Assembly (NCBI GenBank): GCA_913055785.1
Contig: CAJXLJ010000012.1
Coordinates: forward strand, 1-64,000
DNA: 64,000 nt
DNA from: an uncultured Parvularculaceae bacterium
GTDB taxonomy: Bacteria; Pseudomonadota; Alphaproteobacteria; Caulobacterales; Parvularculaceae
Direction: 5' to 3'
Shown here: positions 1-8,385 of the stretch, one piece after another
How the letters are laid out: each line of letters begins with the position of its first letter
How positions within the stretch are numbered: position 1 is the stretch's first letter
The notes under the pieces: generated by a model
The model's database searches: none
What the model saw: the letters and a program-made list of their open reading frames with translations, nothing else
What the model was told of the DNA's origin: nothing
Translations under genes and position numbers: made by a program

Positions 1-1
1 C

Positions 2-109
2 CTCGGCCAGCGCCAGCAGCCGGTCGGCATAGTCGACCAGTACCCGCCCGGCGGGCGCCAGGTGCAGCCGCTTCCCCTCCCGAACGAAGAGGTCGACGCC
101 CAGCCGGTC
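2..109 (-). pseudogene. Fragment of a LysR-family regulator (HTH end and linker)
   Basis: Read on the minus strand, the first ~100 bases give an uninterrupted peptide, LGVDLFVREGKRLHLAPAGR followed by VLVDYADRLLALAE. This fits the end of the winged helix and the linker helix of LysR-type regulators, which usually read LGv-LF-R-g-R-l-LT-aGr-ll-yA. The peptide would continue left beyond the window. Its N-terminal helix-turn-helix half is missing: upstream of about base 100 the same frame loses all LysR character and the plus strand becomes a Do protease. I see a fragment, not a gene. Either this is a real breakpoint or a chimeric assembly end. The family call rests on my reading of the motif alone. 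Confidence 0.45.
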
Positions 110-547
110 TATGACGCCCAGACCCTGCAATACCGTGTCGGCGTCAAGGACAACGCGGAAAAAGCAGACGTCGCTTTCATGCGCGATGGCCGGCTCCGAC
201 GCGCGACGGTAACCCTCAATCTGCCGCCGGAAGAGCCCGCTCGCGACCCTCGCGTCATCGAGGGCGAGAACCCGTTGAACGGCGTCACCGTGGCTAATCT
301 GTCCCCGCGTTTCAACGAAGAGCTCGGTCTCGATCCTCTCTCGAGCGGGGTGGTCGTTTCGGAAGTGCAGCCGCGCTCCTTTGCAGCGCGCAGGGGCTTG
401 CGGCCCGGACACAAGATTTTGTCCGTTAACGGAAAGACGGTCGATACGACTGTGGATCTCGAGCGCGAAATCAGCCGGCCGGCGCGAAGCTGGGAGCTCC
501 AGATCGATACCGGCGGCCATGTGGTTCCCTGGCGCGTCGGCCGATAA
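2..547 (+). CDS. Do/DegP-type periplasmic serine protease, C-terminal part (5' partial)
   Basis: This is the end of a Do (HtrA/DegP) family protease. These proteins degrade or refold damaged proteins in the periplasm, and have a trypsin-like domain followed by two PDZ domains. Only the end of PDZ1 (about YDAQTLQYRV onward) and a full PDZ2 are here. PDZ2 shows GVTVANLSPRFNEELGL, SGVVVSEVQPRS and GLRPGHKILSVNG, which is the usual alphaproteobacterial Do pattern; the catalytic His-Asp-Ser domain would lie to the left. Convincing similarity begins only near base 100. The proline- and glutamine-rich peptide before it does not look like PDZ1, so the frame from base 2 is open but probably not authentic. 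A GTG at 62 is the first possible start but would give a protease without a protease domain. Confidence 0.7.
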   Translation, partial: LGQRQQPVGIVDQYPPGGRQVQPLPLPNEEVDAQPVYDAQTLQYRVGVKDNAEKADVAFMRDGRLRRATVTLNLPPEEPARDPRVIEGENPLNGVTVANLSPRFNEELGLDPLSSGVVVSEVQPRSFAARRGLRPGHKILSVNGKTVDTTVDLEREISRPARSWELQIDTGGHVVPWRVGR

Positions 548-569
548 TCTCAAAGCATAGGGGCTATCC

Positions 570-2267
570 TTGTCGCAACTTTCGCCCTCAGCGGGCGTCA
601 AACACGAATCTTCGGACGATGGACTGCATCCATCGCTGATAGCGGCCTTCAGGAATGGCTACTCGTTCGACCGCCTGCGCGGCGATCTTTTTGGCGGGAT
701 CACCGCAGCGGTCATCGCCCTGCCGCTGGCGCTCGCCTTTGGGGTCGCCTCCGGAGCAGGCGCGGCGGCGGGCCTTTACGGCGCTATCGCTGTCGGCTTT
801 TTCGCCTCATTGCTGGGCGGAACGCCGTCGCAGATATCCGGTCCGACGGGCCCCATGACGGTTGTGATGGCGGCGGTCGTTGCGACCCATGCGAACAATC
901 TCGCCGAAGCCTTTGCGATTGTGGTCGCCGGCGGCGCTCTGCAGATTCTGTTCGGGCTGCTTCGGGTCGGGAAATATGTAACCTATACGCCTTATTCGGT
1001 CGTCTCCGGTTTCATGACCGGTATCGGCGTCATCATCATCGTCGTCGAGATCCTGCCCTTTCTGGGCGCGCCGGCGGCCTCGGGCGGCGTCCTCGGAGCG
1101 ATTGACGCGCTCACATCATTCGGGCTGAACGACATTAACATCGCCGCAGCGGCGCTGGCGCTCGGATCGCTCCTCGCCCTGATATTCTGGCCGGCGTCAT
1201 TGCAGCGCCTGTTTCCGGCGCCGCTGGCGGTGCTGATCGCAGGCACGTTGATTTCTGTTTTCCTCCTGAAAGGCGCGCCGGTGATCGGCGAGGCCCCGAC
1301 AGGACTGCCCGAAATCCATCTGCCGGCGCTCAATCTCAGCGCCGGTCCGCAGATTCTTCAGGCGGCGTTCATCCTTGCGCTGCTCGGCTCGATCGACAGC
1401 CTGTTAACTTCGCTGATCGCCGACTCGGTGACGCGGACGAGGCATGATCCCGACATGGAGCTGATTGGTCAGGGCGTCGGTAACATGGCGGCGGGGATGA
1501 TAGGCGGGTTGCCGGGCGCCGGCGCCACCATGCGCACGCTCGTTAATGTGCGCGCTGGCGGGCGAACGCCGATCTCAGGCGCCGTGCATGCGCTTGTACT
1601 GCTCTCAATTGCGCTCGGGCTCGGACCGATCGTCGCCAATGTGCCGCAGGCGGTTCTGGCGGCGATCCTGTTCAAGGTCGGGTGGGACATCATCGACTGG
1701 CGATATCTCAAACGCATGCGCTCGGCGCCGCGCGAAAAATTCATCGTGATGCTGATCACGCTCGCGCTCACCGTTTTTCTTGACCTTATCACCGCTGTTG
1801 CTGTCGGGATCATTCTCGCGAGCTTCGTGAACGCCAAACGCATGAGCGAAGAACAGCTCAAGGGCGTCGGCCACGCCGCCGGCGAGGACGCTGAAGGTCT
1901 AGACGAGGAAGAACGCGCTATCCTGCGCGCCGCTGGCGGGCGCATTCTTGTCACGCTGTTGAGCGGCCGCTTTTCCTACGCATCCGCCCGTGAACTCACG
2001 CGTCGCGCAACGCCCCAGATGACCAGCGTCGAAATCATCATCTATGACTTCACGAATGTCGGTTATGTGGACACCAGCGCCGCCCTCGCCATCGAAGAAT
2101 GCGTCGGCCTGGCGATCGAAAACCGCCAGCTAGTGATGGTCGCAGGGCTTGGGGCCGATGTGGCGCGGGTGATCGACGGGCTCGGCGCGCTCGACAAGGT
2201 CGCACCGGAGAACCGTTATCCAGCACGTCGGCAGGCGATTGACGCCGCCGTTGCGCGGCTGACCTGA
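570..2267 (+). CDS. SulP/SLC26-family anion transporter with STAS domain
   Basis: A 565-residue inner-membrane anion transporter. The membrane part begins near residue 38 (LRGDLFGGITAAVIALPLAL, the SulP signature) and includes the QISGPTGPM motif typical of the family's substrate site. The cytoplasmic tail from about residue 455 is a STAS domain, with DFTNVGYVDTSAA near residue 500. SulP members carry sulfate, bicarbonate or dicarboxylates; nothing here decides which, and no carbonic anhydrase or sulfate assimilation gene adjoins it. The start is a TTG with a GGGG-containing ribosome site a few bases upstream, because no in-frame ATG precedes the first conserved segment. It lies 22 bp after the protease gene and 29 bp before rarA, so cotranscription is possible. 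Confidence 0.9.
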   Translation: MSQLSPSAGVKHESSDDGLHPSLIAAFRNGYSFDRLRGDLFGGITAAVIALPLALAFGVASGAGAAAGLYGAIAVGFFASLLGGTPSQISGPTGPMTVVMAAVVATHANNLAEAFAIVVAGGALQILFGLLRVGKYVTYTPYSVVSGFMTGIGVIIIVVEILPFLGAPAASGGVLGAIDALTSFGLNDINIAAAALALGSLLALIFWPASLQRLFPAPLAVLIAGTLISVFLLKGAPVIGEAPTGLPEIHLPALNLSAGPQILQAAFILALLGSIDSLLTSLIADSVTRTRHDPDMELIGQGVGNMAAGMIGGLPGAGATMRTLVNVRAGGRTPISGAVHALVLLSIALGLGPIVANVPQAVLAAILFKVGWDIIDWRYLKRMRSAPREKFIVMLITLALTVFLDLITAVAVGIILASFVNAKRMSEEQLKGVGHAAGEDAEGLDEEERAILRAAGGRILVTLLSGRFSYASARELTRRATPQMTSVEIIIYDFTNVGYVDTSAALAIEECVGLAIENRQLVMVAGLGADVARVIDGLGALDKVAPENRYPARRQAIDAAVARLT

Positions 2268-2296
2268 GGCGGCCCGGGTGGTACAGTAGGGATATT

Positions 2297-3610
2297 GTGA
2301 GCGATCTTTTTTCATCGGCCGGCCTCGACGACGGTGCGCCGCATCCGCTCGCGGACCGGTTACGCCCCAGGAACCTCGAAGACGTTGTCGGACAGGCCCA
2401 TCTGCTCGGACCGGGCGGGCCCTTGCGGCGCATGGTCGAGACCGGACGCCTGTCGTCGCTTATTCTCTGGGGGCCGCCCGGGACAGGCAAGACTACTATT
2501 GCCAGACTGCTCGCCAACGACGCCGGTCTCGACTTCGAACAGATCTCGGCGATTTTTACCGGCGTCGCCGATCTCCGAAAAGTTTTCGACCGCGCCAAAT
2601 CGCGGCGTATGGCGGGGAAGGGCACGTTGCTTTTCGTTGACGAGATTCACCGCTTCAACAAGGCGCAGCAGGACGGCTTCCTGCCGCATGTGGAGTCGGG
2701 GCTCATCACACTGATCGGCGCCACCACGGAAAACCCGTCTTTTGAATTGAACGCCGCCCTGTTGTCGCGCGCGCAAGTGTTCACGCTCAACCGTCTCGAT
2801 GACGAGGCTCTTGAGACCCTACTGCAGCGCGCAGAAGCCGCTGAAGCAAGGGCGCTTCCCCTGACCGAAGACGCCCGCGCTGCGCTGCGTCTGATGGCGG
2901 ACGGCGACGGCCGTTTCGTGCTTAATCTCGCCGAAGACCTGTTCACGGAACCCGAGGATGCAGCCCCGATAGAAGCGCAAGGGCTCGCCGCCGTCGTACA
3001 GCGCCGTGCGCCGCTCTACGACAAGGGCGCAGAGTCTCATTACAATCTTGCCAGCGCCTTGCAGAAATCGATCCGCGGTTCCGATGTCGATGCGGCGCTA
3101 TACTGGGCGGCGCGCATGTTGGTCGGCGGAGAAGACCCGCGCTTTGTCTTGCGGCGGTTGATAGTCGTCGCCTCAGAAGACGTCGGCAACGCCGATCCGC
3201 AAGCGCTGCCGCTCGCCATCGCGGCGAAGGAAGCCTACGAATTTCTCGGTCAACCAGAGGGCGAAATAGCCATTGGCCAGCTTGTGGCGTATCTCGCCAG
3301 CGCGCCGAAATCGAACCGTTCCCATGTCGCGTTCAAACAAGCGAAAGCCGCGGCCCATGAAACGGGATCGCTGGCCCCGCCGCCTCACGCCATGAACGCG
3401 CCGACAAAACTTATGAAGAAGCTCGGCTATTCCGACGGCTATGTCTACGATCACGATACGGACGAAGGCTTCGCCGGGCTCGACTATTTCCCTCCGGGTA
3501 TGGGCCGGCGGGAATTCTACAAACCCTCGCGCTTCGGTTTCGACAAGGAGATCGCCAAGCGCCTTGAATACTGGACGCGGTTGCGTCGCGAAAAACAGGA
3601 TCAGAAATAG
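2297..3610 (+). CDS. rarA: Replication-associated recombination protein A (MgsA/RarA AAA+ ATPase)
   Basis: A 437-residue AAA+ ATPase of the clamp-loader clade that acts at stalled replication forks. Walker A is GPPGTGKT at residues 59-66, Walker B is [12 protein letters not shown] around 111-122, and the sensor-like [10 protein letters not shown] follows. All are diagnostic of RarA/Mgs1/WRNIP1. The C-terminal tetramerisation domain ends with the family's typical YPPGMG-like segment (here [14 protein letters not shown]). The start is GTG, preceded by an AGTAGGGA ribosome site. In many alphaproteobacteria rarA sits between a Do protease and crcB, as it does here, which supports the orthology. 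Confidence 0.95.
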   Translation: MSDLFSSAGLDDGAPHPLADRLRPRNLEDVVGQAHLLGPGGPLRRMVETGRLSSLILWGPPGTGKTTIARLLANDAGLDFEQISAIFTGVADLRKVFDRAKSRRMAGKGTLLFVDEIHRFNKAQQDGFLPHVESGLITLIGATTENPSFELNAALLSRAQVFTLNRLDDEALETLLQRAEAAEARALPLTEDARAALRLMADGDGRFVLNLAEDLFTEPEDAAPIEAQGLAAVVQRRAPLYDKGAESHYNLASALQKSIRGSDVDAALYWAARMLVGGEDPRFVLRRLIVVASEDVGNADPQALPLAIAAKEAYEFLGQPEGEIAIGQLVAYLASAPKSNRSHVAFKQAKAAAHETGSLAPPPHAMNAPTKLMKKLGYSDGYVYDHDTDEGFAGLDYFPPGMGRREFYKPSRFGFDKEIAKRLEYWTRLRREKQDQK

Positions 3611-3719
3611 TTAACAGCAAGCAGCCTTCATTAATCCAGATTTGCATGCTTTTACATAACGTCATTGAATATCATATGACTTTAAGGTTAATCCTCAGCC
3701 GAAAGATCAGGAGAAAGCG

Positions 3720-4106
3720 ATGAACGGCGGCGTGATCTGGCTGGCGGTGGCTTCTGGCGGCGCGCTGGGCGCTATGGCGCGATACGGCGTCTCGCGCGCC
3801 GCAGTCCATCTTCTCGGGCCGAATTTTCCGTGGGGAACAATCGCTGCGAATGTCACCGGCTCTTTCGCCATGGGTTTCCTGATTGTCTGGCTCGCGCGCA
3901 CGGAACCGCACAGCGCCGCCATGCGCGCGTTTTTGACCGTCGGCCTGCTCGGCGCCTTTACGACCTTTTCGACGTTTTCCCTTGACGTGGTTACTCTTTA
4001 CAGGGACCGCACGCTGACGATCGCGGGCGCCTACCTCGCTGCGTCCGTCATATTGTCCGTCATCGGATTGCTTGGCGGCATGACCCTCGGGCGGCAGACG
4101 CTATGA
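3720..4106 (+). CDS. crcB: Fluoride exporter CrcB/Fluc
   Basis: A 128-residue membrane protein with four predicted helices. It carries the Fluc signatures GGALGAMARYG near the N-terminus, GTIAANVTGSFAMGF in the middle and GLLGAFTTFSTFS in the third helix. Fluc dimers form a dual-topology fluoride channel in the inner membrane. The start has a strong AGGAG ribosome site eight bases upstream. Its stop overlaps the start of rluC by 4 bp, so the two are translationally coupled. The preceding 109 bp are relatively AT-rich and probably hold the promoter; I see no crcB-motif fluoride riboswitch in it. Confidence 0.95.
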   Translation: MNGGVIWLAVASGGALGAMARYGVSRAAVHLLGPNFPWGTIAANVTGSFAMGFLIVWLARTEPHSAAMRAFLTVGLLGAFTTFSTFSLDVVTLYRDRTLTIAGAYLAASVILSVIGLLGGMTLGRQTL

Positions 4107-5086
4107 GCGGCGTTCAGACAAGAGTCGTGGAGCCAGATGAGGCGGGCATGCGTCTTGACCGCTGGTTCAAGGCGCATTTCCCGGCTGTGCGCCATGGCGA
4201 ACTCGAGAAATATCTTCGCAAAGGTCAGGTGCGGGTTTCAGGCGGCCGTGTGAAATCCAACCGGAGGCTCGAAGCAGGTGAGGAAATTCGTATCCCGCCC
4301 TTATCGGACGAGCCGCAGGCCGCATCGAAATCCAAGCGTTATTCCGGAGCCGACGCGGCAGAGATCAGAAAACTGATCCTGTTTGAGGACGAGGCGATTA
4401 TCGCGCTCAACAAACCATTCGGCCTTGCTGTGCAGGGCGGATCAAACATGAAGCGCCATATCGACGGCATGTTAGGCGCGCTAGAAAAAGAGGGCGAACG
4501 TCCGCGGCTTGTTCATCGTCTCGACAAGGACACGGGCGGCCTCCTTCTGGTGGCGAAAACCCGCCAGGCGGCGCAACGGCTCGGCGACGCTTTCAAAGCG
4601 CATGATGTGCAAAAGACCTACTGGGCGCTTACCGCCGGCGTTCCACGTCCCAGGCAAGGTACGATTTCGCTGCCCGTCGCCAAGCGCATGACGCGCATCA
4701 AGGATGGCGCCGAGGAGCGGGTCATCCCCCATGACGGCGAGGACGCGAAAAGAGCGGTCACGGATTATCAGATGCTGGAAGAAGCAGGGCCGGTTGCGTT
4801 CGTCGCGATGCGCCCAATCACCGGCCGCACCCATCAGCTTCGCGTACATGCAGCGGCGATTGGCTGTCCGATTGTCGGCGACGGCAAATATGGCGCCGCC
4901 GCCGCGCACGTCGAAGGGGTTTCGCCGAAACTCCATCTGTTCTGCCGGTCGATGACATTTCCGCATCCCAAAACCGGGAAGATGACAACGCTTTCAGCGC
5001 CGCTCGCCGGACATATGAAAGACACCTGGGCGTTCTTTTCCTTCGATGCGAATGCCTTTTGCGACTGGCCGGAGCTTCTGGAATGA
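4103..5086 (+). CDS. rluC: RluC/RluD-type 23S rRNA pseudouridine synthase
   Basis: A 327-residue RluA-family enzyme that isomerises uridines in 23S rRNA. An S4 RNA-binding domain occupies roughly residues 16-75. The catalytic domain has HRLDKDTGG at 138-146, with Asp141 as the catalytic residue (the family consensus is HRLDKDTSG), and TGRTHQLRVH later. The gene overlaps crcB by 4 bp and the ATP12 gene by 4 bp. RluC is the more likely assignment from the S4 domain and genome context, but RluD-like specificity cannot be excluded. Confidence 0.88.
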   Translation: MSGVQTRVVEPDEAGMRLDRWFKAHFPAVRHGELEKYLRKGQVRVSGGRVKSNRRLEAGEEIRIPPLSDEPQAASKSKRYSGADAAEIRKLILFEDEAIIALNKPFGLAVQGGSNMKRHIDGMLGALEKEGERPRLVHRLDKDTGGLLLVAKTRQAAQRLGDAFKAHDVQKTYWALTAGVPRPRQGTISLPVAKRMTRIKDGAEERVIPHDGEDAKRAVTDYQMLEEAGPVAFVAMRPITGRTHQLRVHAAAIGCPIVGDGKYGAAAAHVEGVSPKLHLFCRSMTFPHPKTGKMTTLSAPLAGHMKDTWAFFSFDANAFCDWPELLE

Positions 5087-5574
5087 GCGAACACGACGCT
5101 AACCGCGATCTCCTGATCGGCGAGATTGCGCGCTATCTTGAAACGGATCTCGTGTGCCACCGCGCCGACACGCCTGCAGCGTTGCGAGAGCGTCAGCAGA
5201 TGGTCTGGGCCCCTTATCTTTCATGGTTCGAAAACGAATTCGGCGCTGTGCTGAATGTTGCGGCAGGAATCATCGCTGTCGCGCAACCTGAGGCGGCCGC
5301 TGCGTCAGTAAAGGCGGCACTGAAAGATCAACCCCTCGAAATTGTGCAGGCGCTGAAAACGGCCACGTCCATCGCTGGTTCGGCCGTCCTCTCGCTGGCG
5401 CTTTGGCGCGGCGCGTTCCCGGCAGAACAAATCTTTGAGGCCTCGCGCGTTGATGAACGGTTTCAGGAGGAGCAATGGGGCGAGGATGCGGAAGCAAAGG
5501 CCCGCGAGAATATGATGCGCGATGAATTCATGAAAGCGGCGGCCCTGTTGAGGCGCGCCGGACCTGGCGATTGA
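5083..5574 (+). CDS. ATP12-family F1-ATPase assembly chaperone, N-terminally short
   Basis: ATP12 proteins bind the alpha subunit of F1-ATPase during assembly. The 163-residue product matches the C-terminal helical domain: EIARYLETDLVCHRA, QMVWAPYLSWFENEFGA, SGS-like SIAGSAVLSLAL, and SRVDERFQEEQWGEDAEA. Family members are usually about 230-260 residues with a beta-rich N-terminal domain of around 90 residues, which is absent here. The ATG overlaps the rluC stop by 4 bp, and the upstream sequence is rluC, so no better start exists. In many relatives a HAD phosphatase gene and a full ATP12 follow rluC. The stop abuts the convergent EF-hand gene, the two stops forming TGATCA. Confidence 0.75.
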   Translation: MSEHDANRDLLIGEIARYLETDLVCHRADTPAALRERQQMVWAPYLSWFENEFGAVLNVAAGIIAVAQPEAAAASVKAALKDQPLEIVQALKTATSIAGSAVLSLALWRGAFPAEQIFEASRVDERFQEEQWGEDAEAKARENMMRDEFMKAAALLRRAGPGD

Positions 5575-6333
5575 TCAGTCGAGTTTTTCGCCGCGATTAA
5601 GCGCGCGAAACCGCATCAGTTCTTCGCCTTTGAGGATCATGTCCTTGTCCTCATCCATGGCGTAAAAATCGATGAGATATTCAGTGACATATTCCTGCCG
5701 CGACAGGGTGGGCGAAGCGCCGGCCATGAAGGCGAACTTCTCGCGCGCATAAGCCTCATAGGCGGGCTCGGACGCATCGCCAGTGATCTGCGCCAGGAAG
5801 GCGTCGTACTGGCGCTGGCGCGCTGTCGCTTTCCGGGAATCGCCCGGCTCGCGCTTTGCCTTGTCCTGCCAGCTTTCGACAAGCGCCGCGAATTCGTCCT
5901 GCGTCATGCCGCCGTCATGGTTGACGTCGGCAATCGTAAAATCGAGCTGGGCCTCATCGAACGCTTCGCTTCGCGTAAGCAGTTCGCCGTCGAAAGCCGC
6001 CTTCACCTTTTCAAGCGTCGTCTGTCCGGCTTCGGTTTCCCAATAGGGTTCGTCCCGGGGTAGCGTCACCGTCCGTTCTTCAGTTTCGATAACGACGCCG
6101 TTGATGCGCCGTTCAAGCCTGAAGGTTTGCTGCAACTCCTGTTGCGCGTTGAGAAAATCGGCCATGTCGTCTTCGCTGACCGCCTCTTCCCCTTCGCCAG
6201 AAGTGGCGTCATCGGTCTGTGCGGCGTCTTCGACCGGAGGCAGGGAAGTTTGTTCAGTTTCCTGAGCGTTTGCATAGCCGCTGAAAGCCAGCGCGCTCGC
6301 GCCAATCATCATTCCGAAAAGTTTCATCGTCAT
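5575..6333 (-). CDS. Exported EF-hand calcium-binding protein
   Basis: A 252-residue secreted protein. Residues 1-23 are a signal peptide ending ANA before Gln. Two EF-hand loops are visible: DVNHDGGMTQDE at 136-147, and a weaker DEDKDMILKGEE at 227-238. Acidic spacers lie between. The family consensus D-x-D-x-D-G is met in the first (D-N-D-G), while the second lacks the central glycine. The start was chosen at the ATG with an AAGGAG site eight bases upstream; a longer reading from 6522 would run into the lipB coding sequence and put the signal peptide internally. Function is unknown beyond probable periplasmic Ca2+ binding. Confidence 0.8.
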   Translation of the reverse strand: MTMKLFGMMIGASALAFSGYANAQETEQTSLPPVEDAAQTDDATSGEGEEAVSEDDMADFLNAQQELQQTFRLERRINGVVIETEERTVTLPRDEPYWETEAGQTTLEKVKAAFDGELLTRSEAFDEAQLDFTIADVNHDGGMTQDEFAALVESWQDKAKREPGDSRKATARQRQYDAFLAQITGDASEPAYEAYAREKFAFMAGASPTLSRQEYVTEYLIDFYAMDEDKDMILKGEELMRFRALNRGEKLD

Positions 6334-6448
6334 CGCCAACACTCCTTTTCGCCGCATCTTTGAATACCACATAAAAGTGGCGAAATGTTGAGATTTCTTT
6401 GCGAAAACCGGCGCTTCGATCGTTAAAGAACCGCAGGAATTTGCTGTA

Positions 6449-7171
6449 TTATTCGGCAGGCGCGGGAACCAGCGGGCCGAATATTCGTTCGAAAGTGGTT
6501 TTGAGCGCGGCGTCAGCGTCATCCATCGTCACTGGCAGGCCGAGATCGACGAGGCTGGTGACGCCGAGCCCCGGCTCGTCAATGCCGCACGGCGTGATCC
6601 CGGCGAAGTGACTAAGATCAGGTTCCACATTCAGGGCGATGCCGTGAAAGCTGACCCAGCGGCGGATCCTGACGCCGATCGCTGCAATCTTGTCTTCCTT
6701 GAGCGCACCGCCCGGCTCGGTACGGTCGACCCAGACGCCGACGCGTCCCGGCCGCCGCTCGCCTTTCACGGAAAACGCCGCGAGCGTTTCGATGACCCAT
6801 TCCTCGAGCCCGGCGACGAAGCAACGGATGTCGCGCCCGCGTCGGTCGAGATCGAGCATCAGATAGGCGACCCGCTGCCCGGGACCGTGATAGGTGTACT
6901 GCCCGCCGCGCGAGGTCTTGAAGACGGGGAAACGTTCTGGCGCATGGAGGTCATGAGGTTTGGCGCCGGTCCCGCCGGTGTAGAGCGGCGGATGCTCGAG
7001 GAGCCAGACGAGTTCCGGCGCATCGCCTTGCCGGATCGCGGCGGCCCGGGCCTCCATCGCGGTCACAGCGTCCTCATAGGACGTCAGGCCCGGCGACACC
7101 GCCCATTCCGCCGGTTCCGCGCTATAGAGGCGGGCAAGGTCAGGCAGGGGGCTTAACGGCGCGTTCACCAA
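6449..7171 (-). CDS. lipB: Octanoyl-[acyl-carrier-protein]:protein transferase LipB
   Basis: A 240-residue enzyme that moves octanoate from ACP to the lipoyl domains of 2-oxoacid dehydrogenases and GcvH. It shows [12 protein letters not shown], the active-site [12 protein letters not shown] around 88-99, the catalytic lysine in [22 protein letters not shown] (Lys161), and the catalytic cysteine in GITPCGI (Cys195). The reading begins with TTG-GTG; either may serve as start, and no ATG lies before the conserved region. It is divergent from the FliN-like gene, 49 bp away. Confidence 0.95.
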   Translation of the reverse strand: MVNAPLSPLPDLARLYSAEPAEWAVSPGLTSYEDAVTAMEARAAAIRQGDAPELVWLLEHPPLYTGGTGAKPHDLHAPERFPVFKTSRGGQYTYHGPGQRVAYLMLDLDRRGRDIRCFVAGLEEWVIETLAAFSVKGERRPGRVGVWVDRTEPGGALKEDKIAAIGVRIRRWVSFHGIALNVEPDLSHFAGITPCGIDEPGLGVTSLVDLGLPVTMDDADAALKTTFERIFGPLVPAPAE

Positions 7172-7220
7172 AGATCGGCACTCTTGGGGGCTTATTCGTT
7201 CATGAGAGCTTTGACCCTAG

Positions 7221-7454
7221 ATGGCGTCCACAGACAAGATTTCAATCGAGCTCACGGTGCTGATCGGCGAGGCGGAGCTGCCCTTGAAACGCCTGCTGAG
7301 GATGGGGCGGGGGGCCTTCATCCCGCTGGGCGGAGATGAGCGCAAACCCCTCGAAATCCTCGCAAACGGCCGGAAAATCGCTGAAGGCAGGGTCTTTCTG
7401 AAGGGCGAAAGCGTCGCCGTGCGGGTCAGCGGCGCCGCCAGACAAGCCGCCTGA
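7221..7454 (+). CDS. Orphan FliM/FliN (SpoA) C-terminal domain protein
   Basis: A 77-residue protein that is one SpoA/FliN domain: ISIELTVLIGEAELPLKRLL, then GRGAFIPLG, LEILANGRKIAEGRVF and SVAVRVS. FliN forms the flagellar C-ring, and related small proteins serve type III export platforms. No other flagellar or secretion gene is in the window, so this copy is detached from any motility operon. The length suits a minimal FliN without the N-terminal extension. Whether it is the working motor-switch subunit or a divergent paralogue cannot be told from here. Confidence 0.8.
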   Translation: MASTDKISIELTVLIGEAELPLKRLLRMGRGAFIPLGGDERKPLEILANGRKIAEGRVFLKGESVAVRVSGAARQAA

Positions 7455-7535
7455 GGGCGCTCAAAAATACCGCATAATCGAGGCTTCACAGGGCCCCGCG
7501 CTTTTGCTATCCCCGCCGCTCGCGAAACACGGCGT

Positions 7536-7620
7536 GCGGTCGTGGCGGAATTGGTAGACGCGCAGCGTTGAGGTCGCTGTGGGGCAACCCGTGGAAGTTC
7601 GAGTCTTCTCGACCGCACCA
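7536..7620 (+). tRNA. tRNA-Leu (anticodon GAG)
   Basis: An 85-nt class II tRNA with encoded CCA. The acceptor stem pairs GCGGTCG with CGACCGC; discriminator A. The anticodon arm is CAGCG-TTGAGGT-CGCTG, giving anticodon GAG (codons CUC/CUU). A long variable arm follows and the T-loop is TTCGAGT. It stands alone between the FliN-like gene and a pair of small exported proteins. Confidence 0.95.
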
Positions 7621-7710
7621 TTTTTTGCAGGTCCGTTGCAGGCGGAATTATTGATTCCCGGCAACCTCATTAATCCTTAACAAGGCGTAAACGTTGCAAC
7701 GCCGTCTCGC

Positions 7711-8016
7711 ATGAAGACGAGACGGCTCATTCTGGCGACGTTCTGGCTGATCTGCCCGCCTGCGGCGGCGGCGCAAGGGCCGGATATGCCCTGCGTCACC
7801 CCTGAGGCCAGTTATTTGCTGGCGGCCAATAGCGGCGCGTTGATTCGCATCGCGCCCGAATCGGCTACGGACACCGGCGACCAGGTTATCGTCTTTCGCC
7901 CTCAACTGACGACCGGCTGGGCGAGTCAGCGTATTTTAATGCGGTTCGATCTGAAGCTCGACGACAAGGGCGCCCGGATTCGAAACACCGGCGCGTTCTG
8001 CCAGGAGAAGAGGTGA
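7711..8016 (+). CDS. Small exported protein of unknown function
   Basis: A 101-residue product beginning MKTRRLILATFWL and a hydrophobic stretch that ends in alanines (PPAAAAQG), a Sec signal peptide. The mature part of about 80 residues has two cysteines (PCVTP and AFCQEK), which could form a periplasmic disulfide. I do not recognise the family. The stop lies 3 bp before the next small exported gene, whose ribosome site (GGAGAAGAGG) is inside this one, so they are probably expressed together. Confidence 0.6.
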   Translation: MKTRRLILATFWLICPPAAAAQGPDMPCVTPEASYLLAANSGALIRIAPESATDTGDQVIVFRPQLTTGWASQRILMRFDLKLDDKGARIRNTGAFCQEKR

Positions 8017-8019
8017 CCC

Positions 8020-8319
8020 ATGCGGATGGCTCTGGTGATAATGGCGCTCCTTTACGTGGCCGGGATCGGCTACGCCCAGACAATGCTGATCGGACCTGAA
8101 CGCTGTCCCGTTCCAGCGGATGCGCCGGCGTTCAATCCCGCCGGCGATGTCGATGCAGGCGACCTCAATCCCTGGCGCGAGGCCGCCGCCGACGCCGTTC
8201 CGATCGTTGAGACCGGCGTGGCGAAGAACAAGAATGCGGATCGCGCCTATGTGTGGCTCGATGCGGATCCGGCCTCCGGCGAGGTCTTTGCGCCCAGGCC
8301 GCGCGCCTGTAAGGATTAA
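8020..8319 (+). CDS. Small exported protein of unknown function
   Basis: A 99-residue product with signal peptide MRMALVIMALLYVAGIGYA. The mature region is acidic with two cysteines (ERCPVPA near its start, RACKD at the C-terminus). No known domain is apparent. It follows the previous small exported gene by 3 bp and precedes proS by 66 bp. The two cysteines placed near each end mirror the neighbour, suggesting but not proving a pair of related envelope proteins. Confidence 0.6.
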   Translation: MRMALVIMALLYVAGIGYAQTMLIGPERCPVPADAPAFNPAGDVDAGDLNPWREAAADAVPIVETGVAKNKNADRAYVWLDADPASGEVFAPRPRACKD

Positions 8320-8385
8320 CGCCGCCCGATAGACTTTCGGCCCGGCCCTTCCTAGAACCCTCGGCGAAGCTGAGAAGAAGTCCCC

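Noticed and set aside
62-547. A complete small PDZ protein starting at GTG 62
   Set aside because: The sequence is clearly the C-terminal part of a Do protease, and the frame is open to the window edge.
3611-3719. Possible fluoride riboswitch before crcB
   Set aside because: The gap is AT-rich and only 109 bp; I could not find the conserved pseudoknot elements of the crcB motif.
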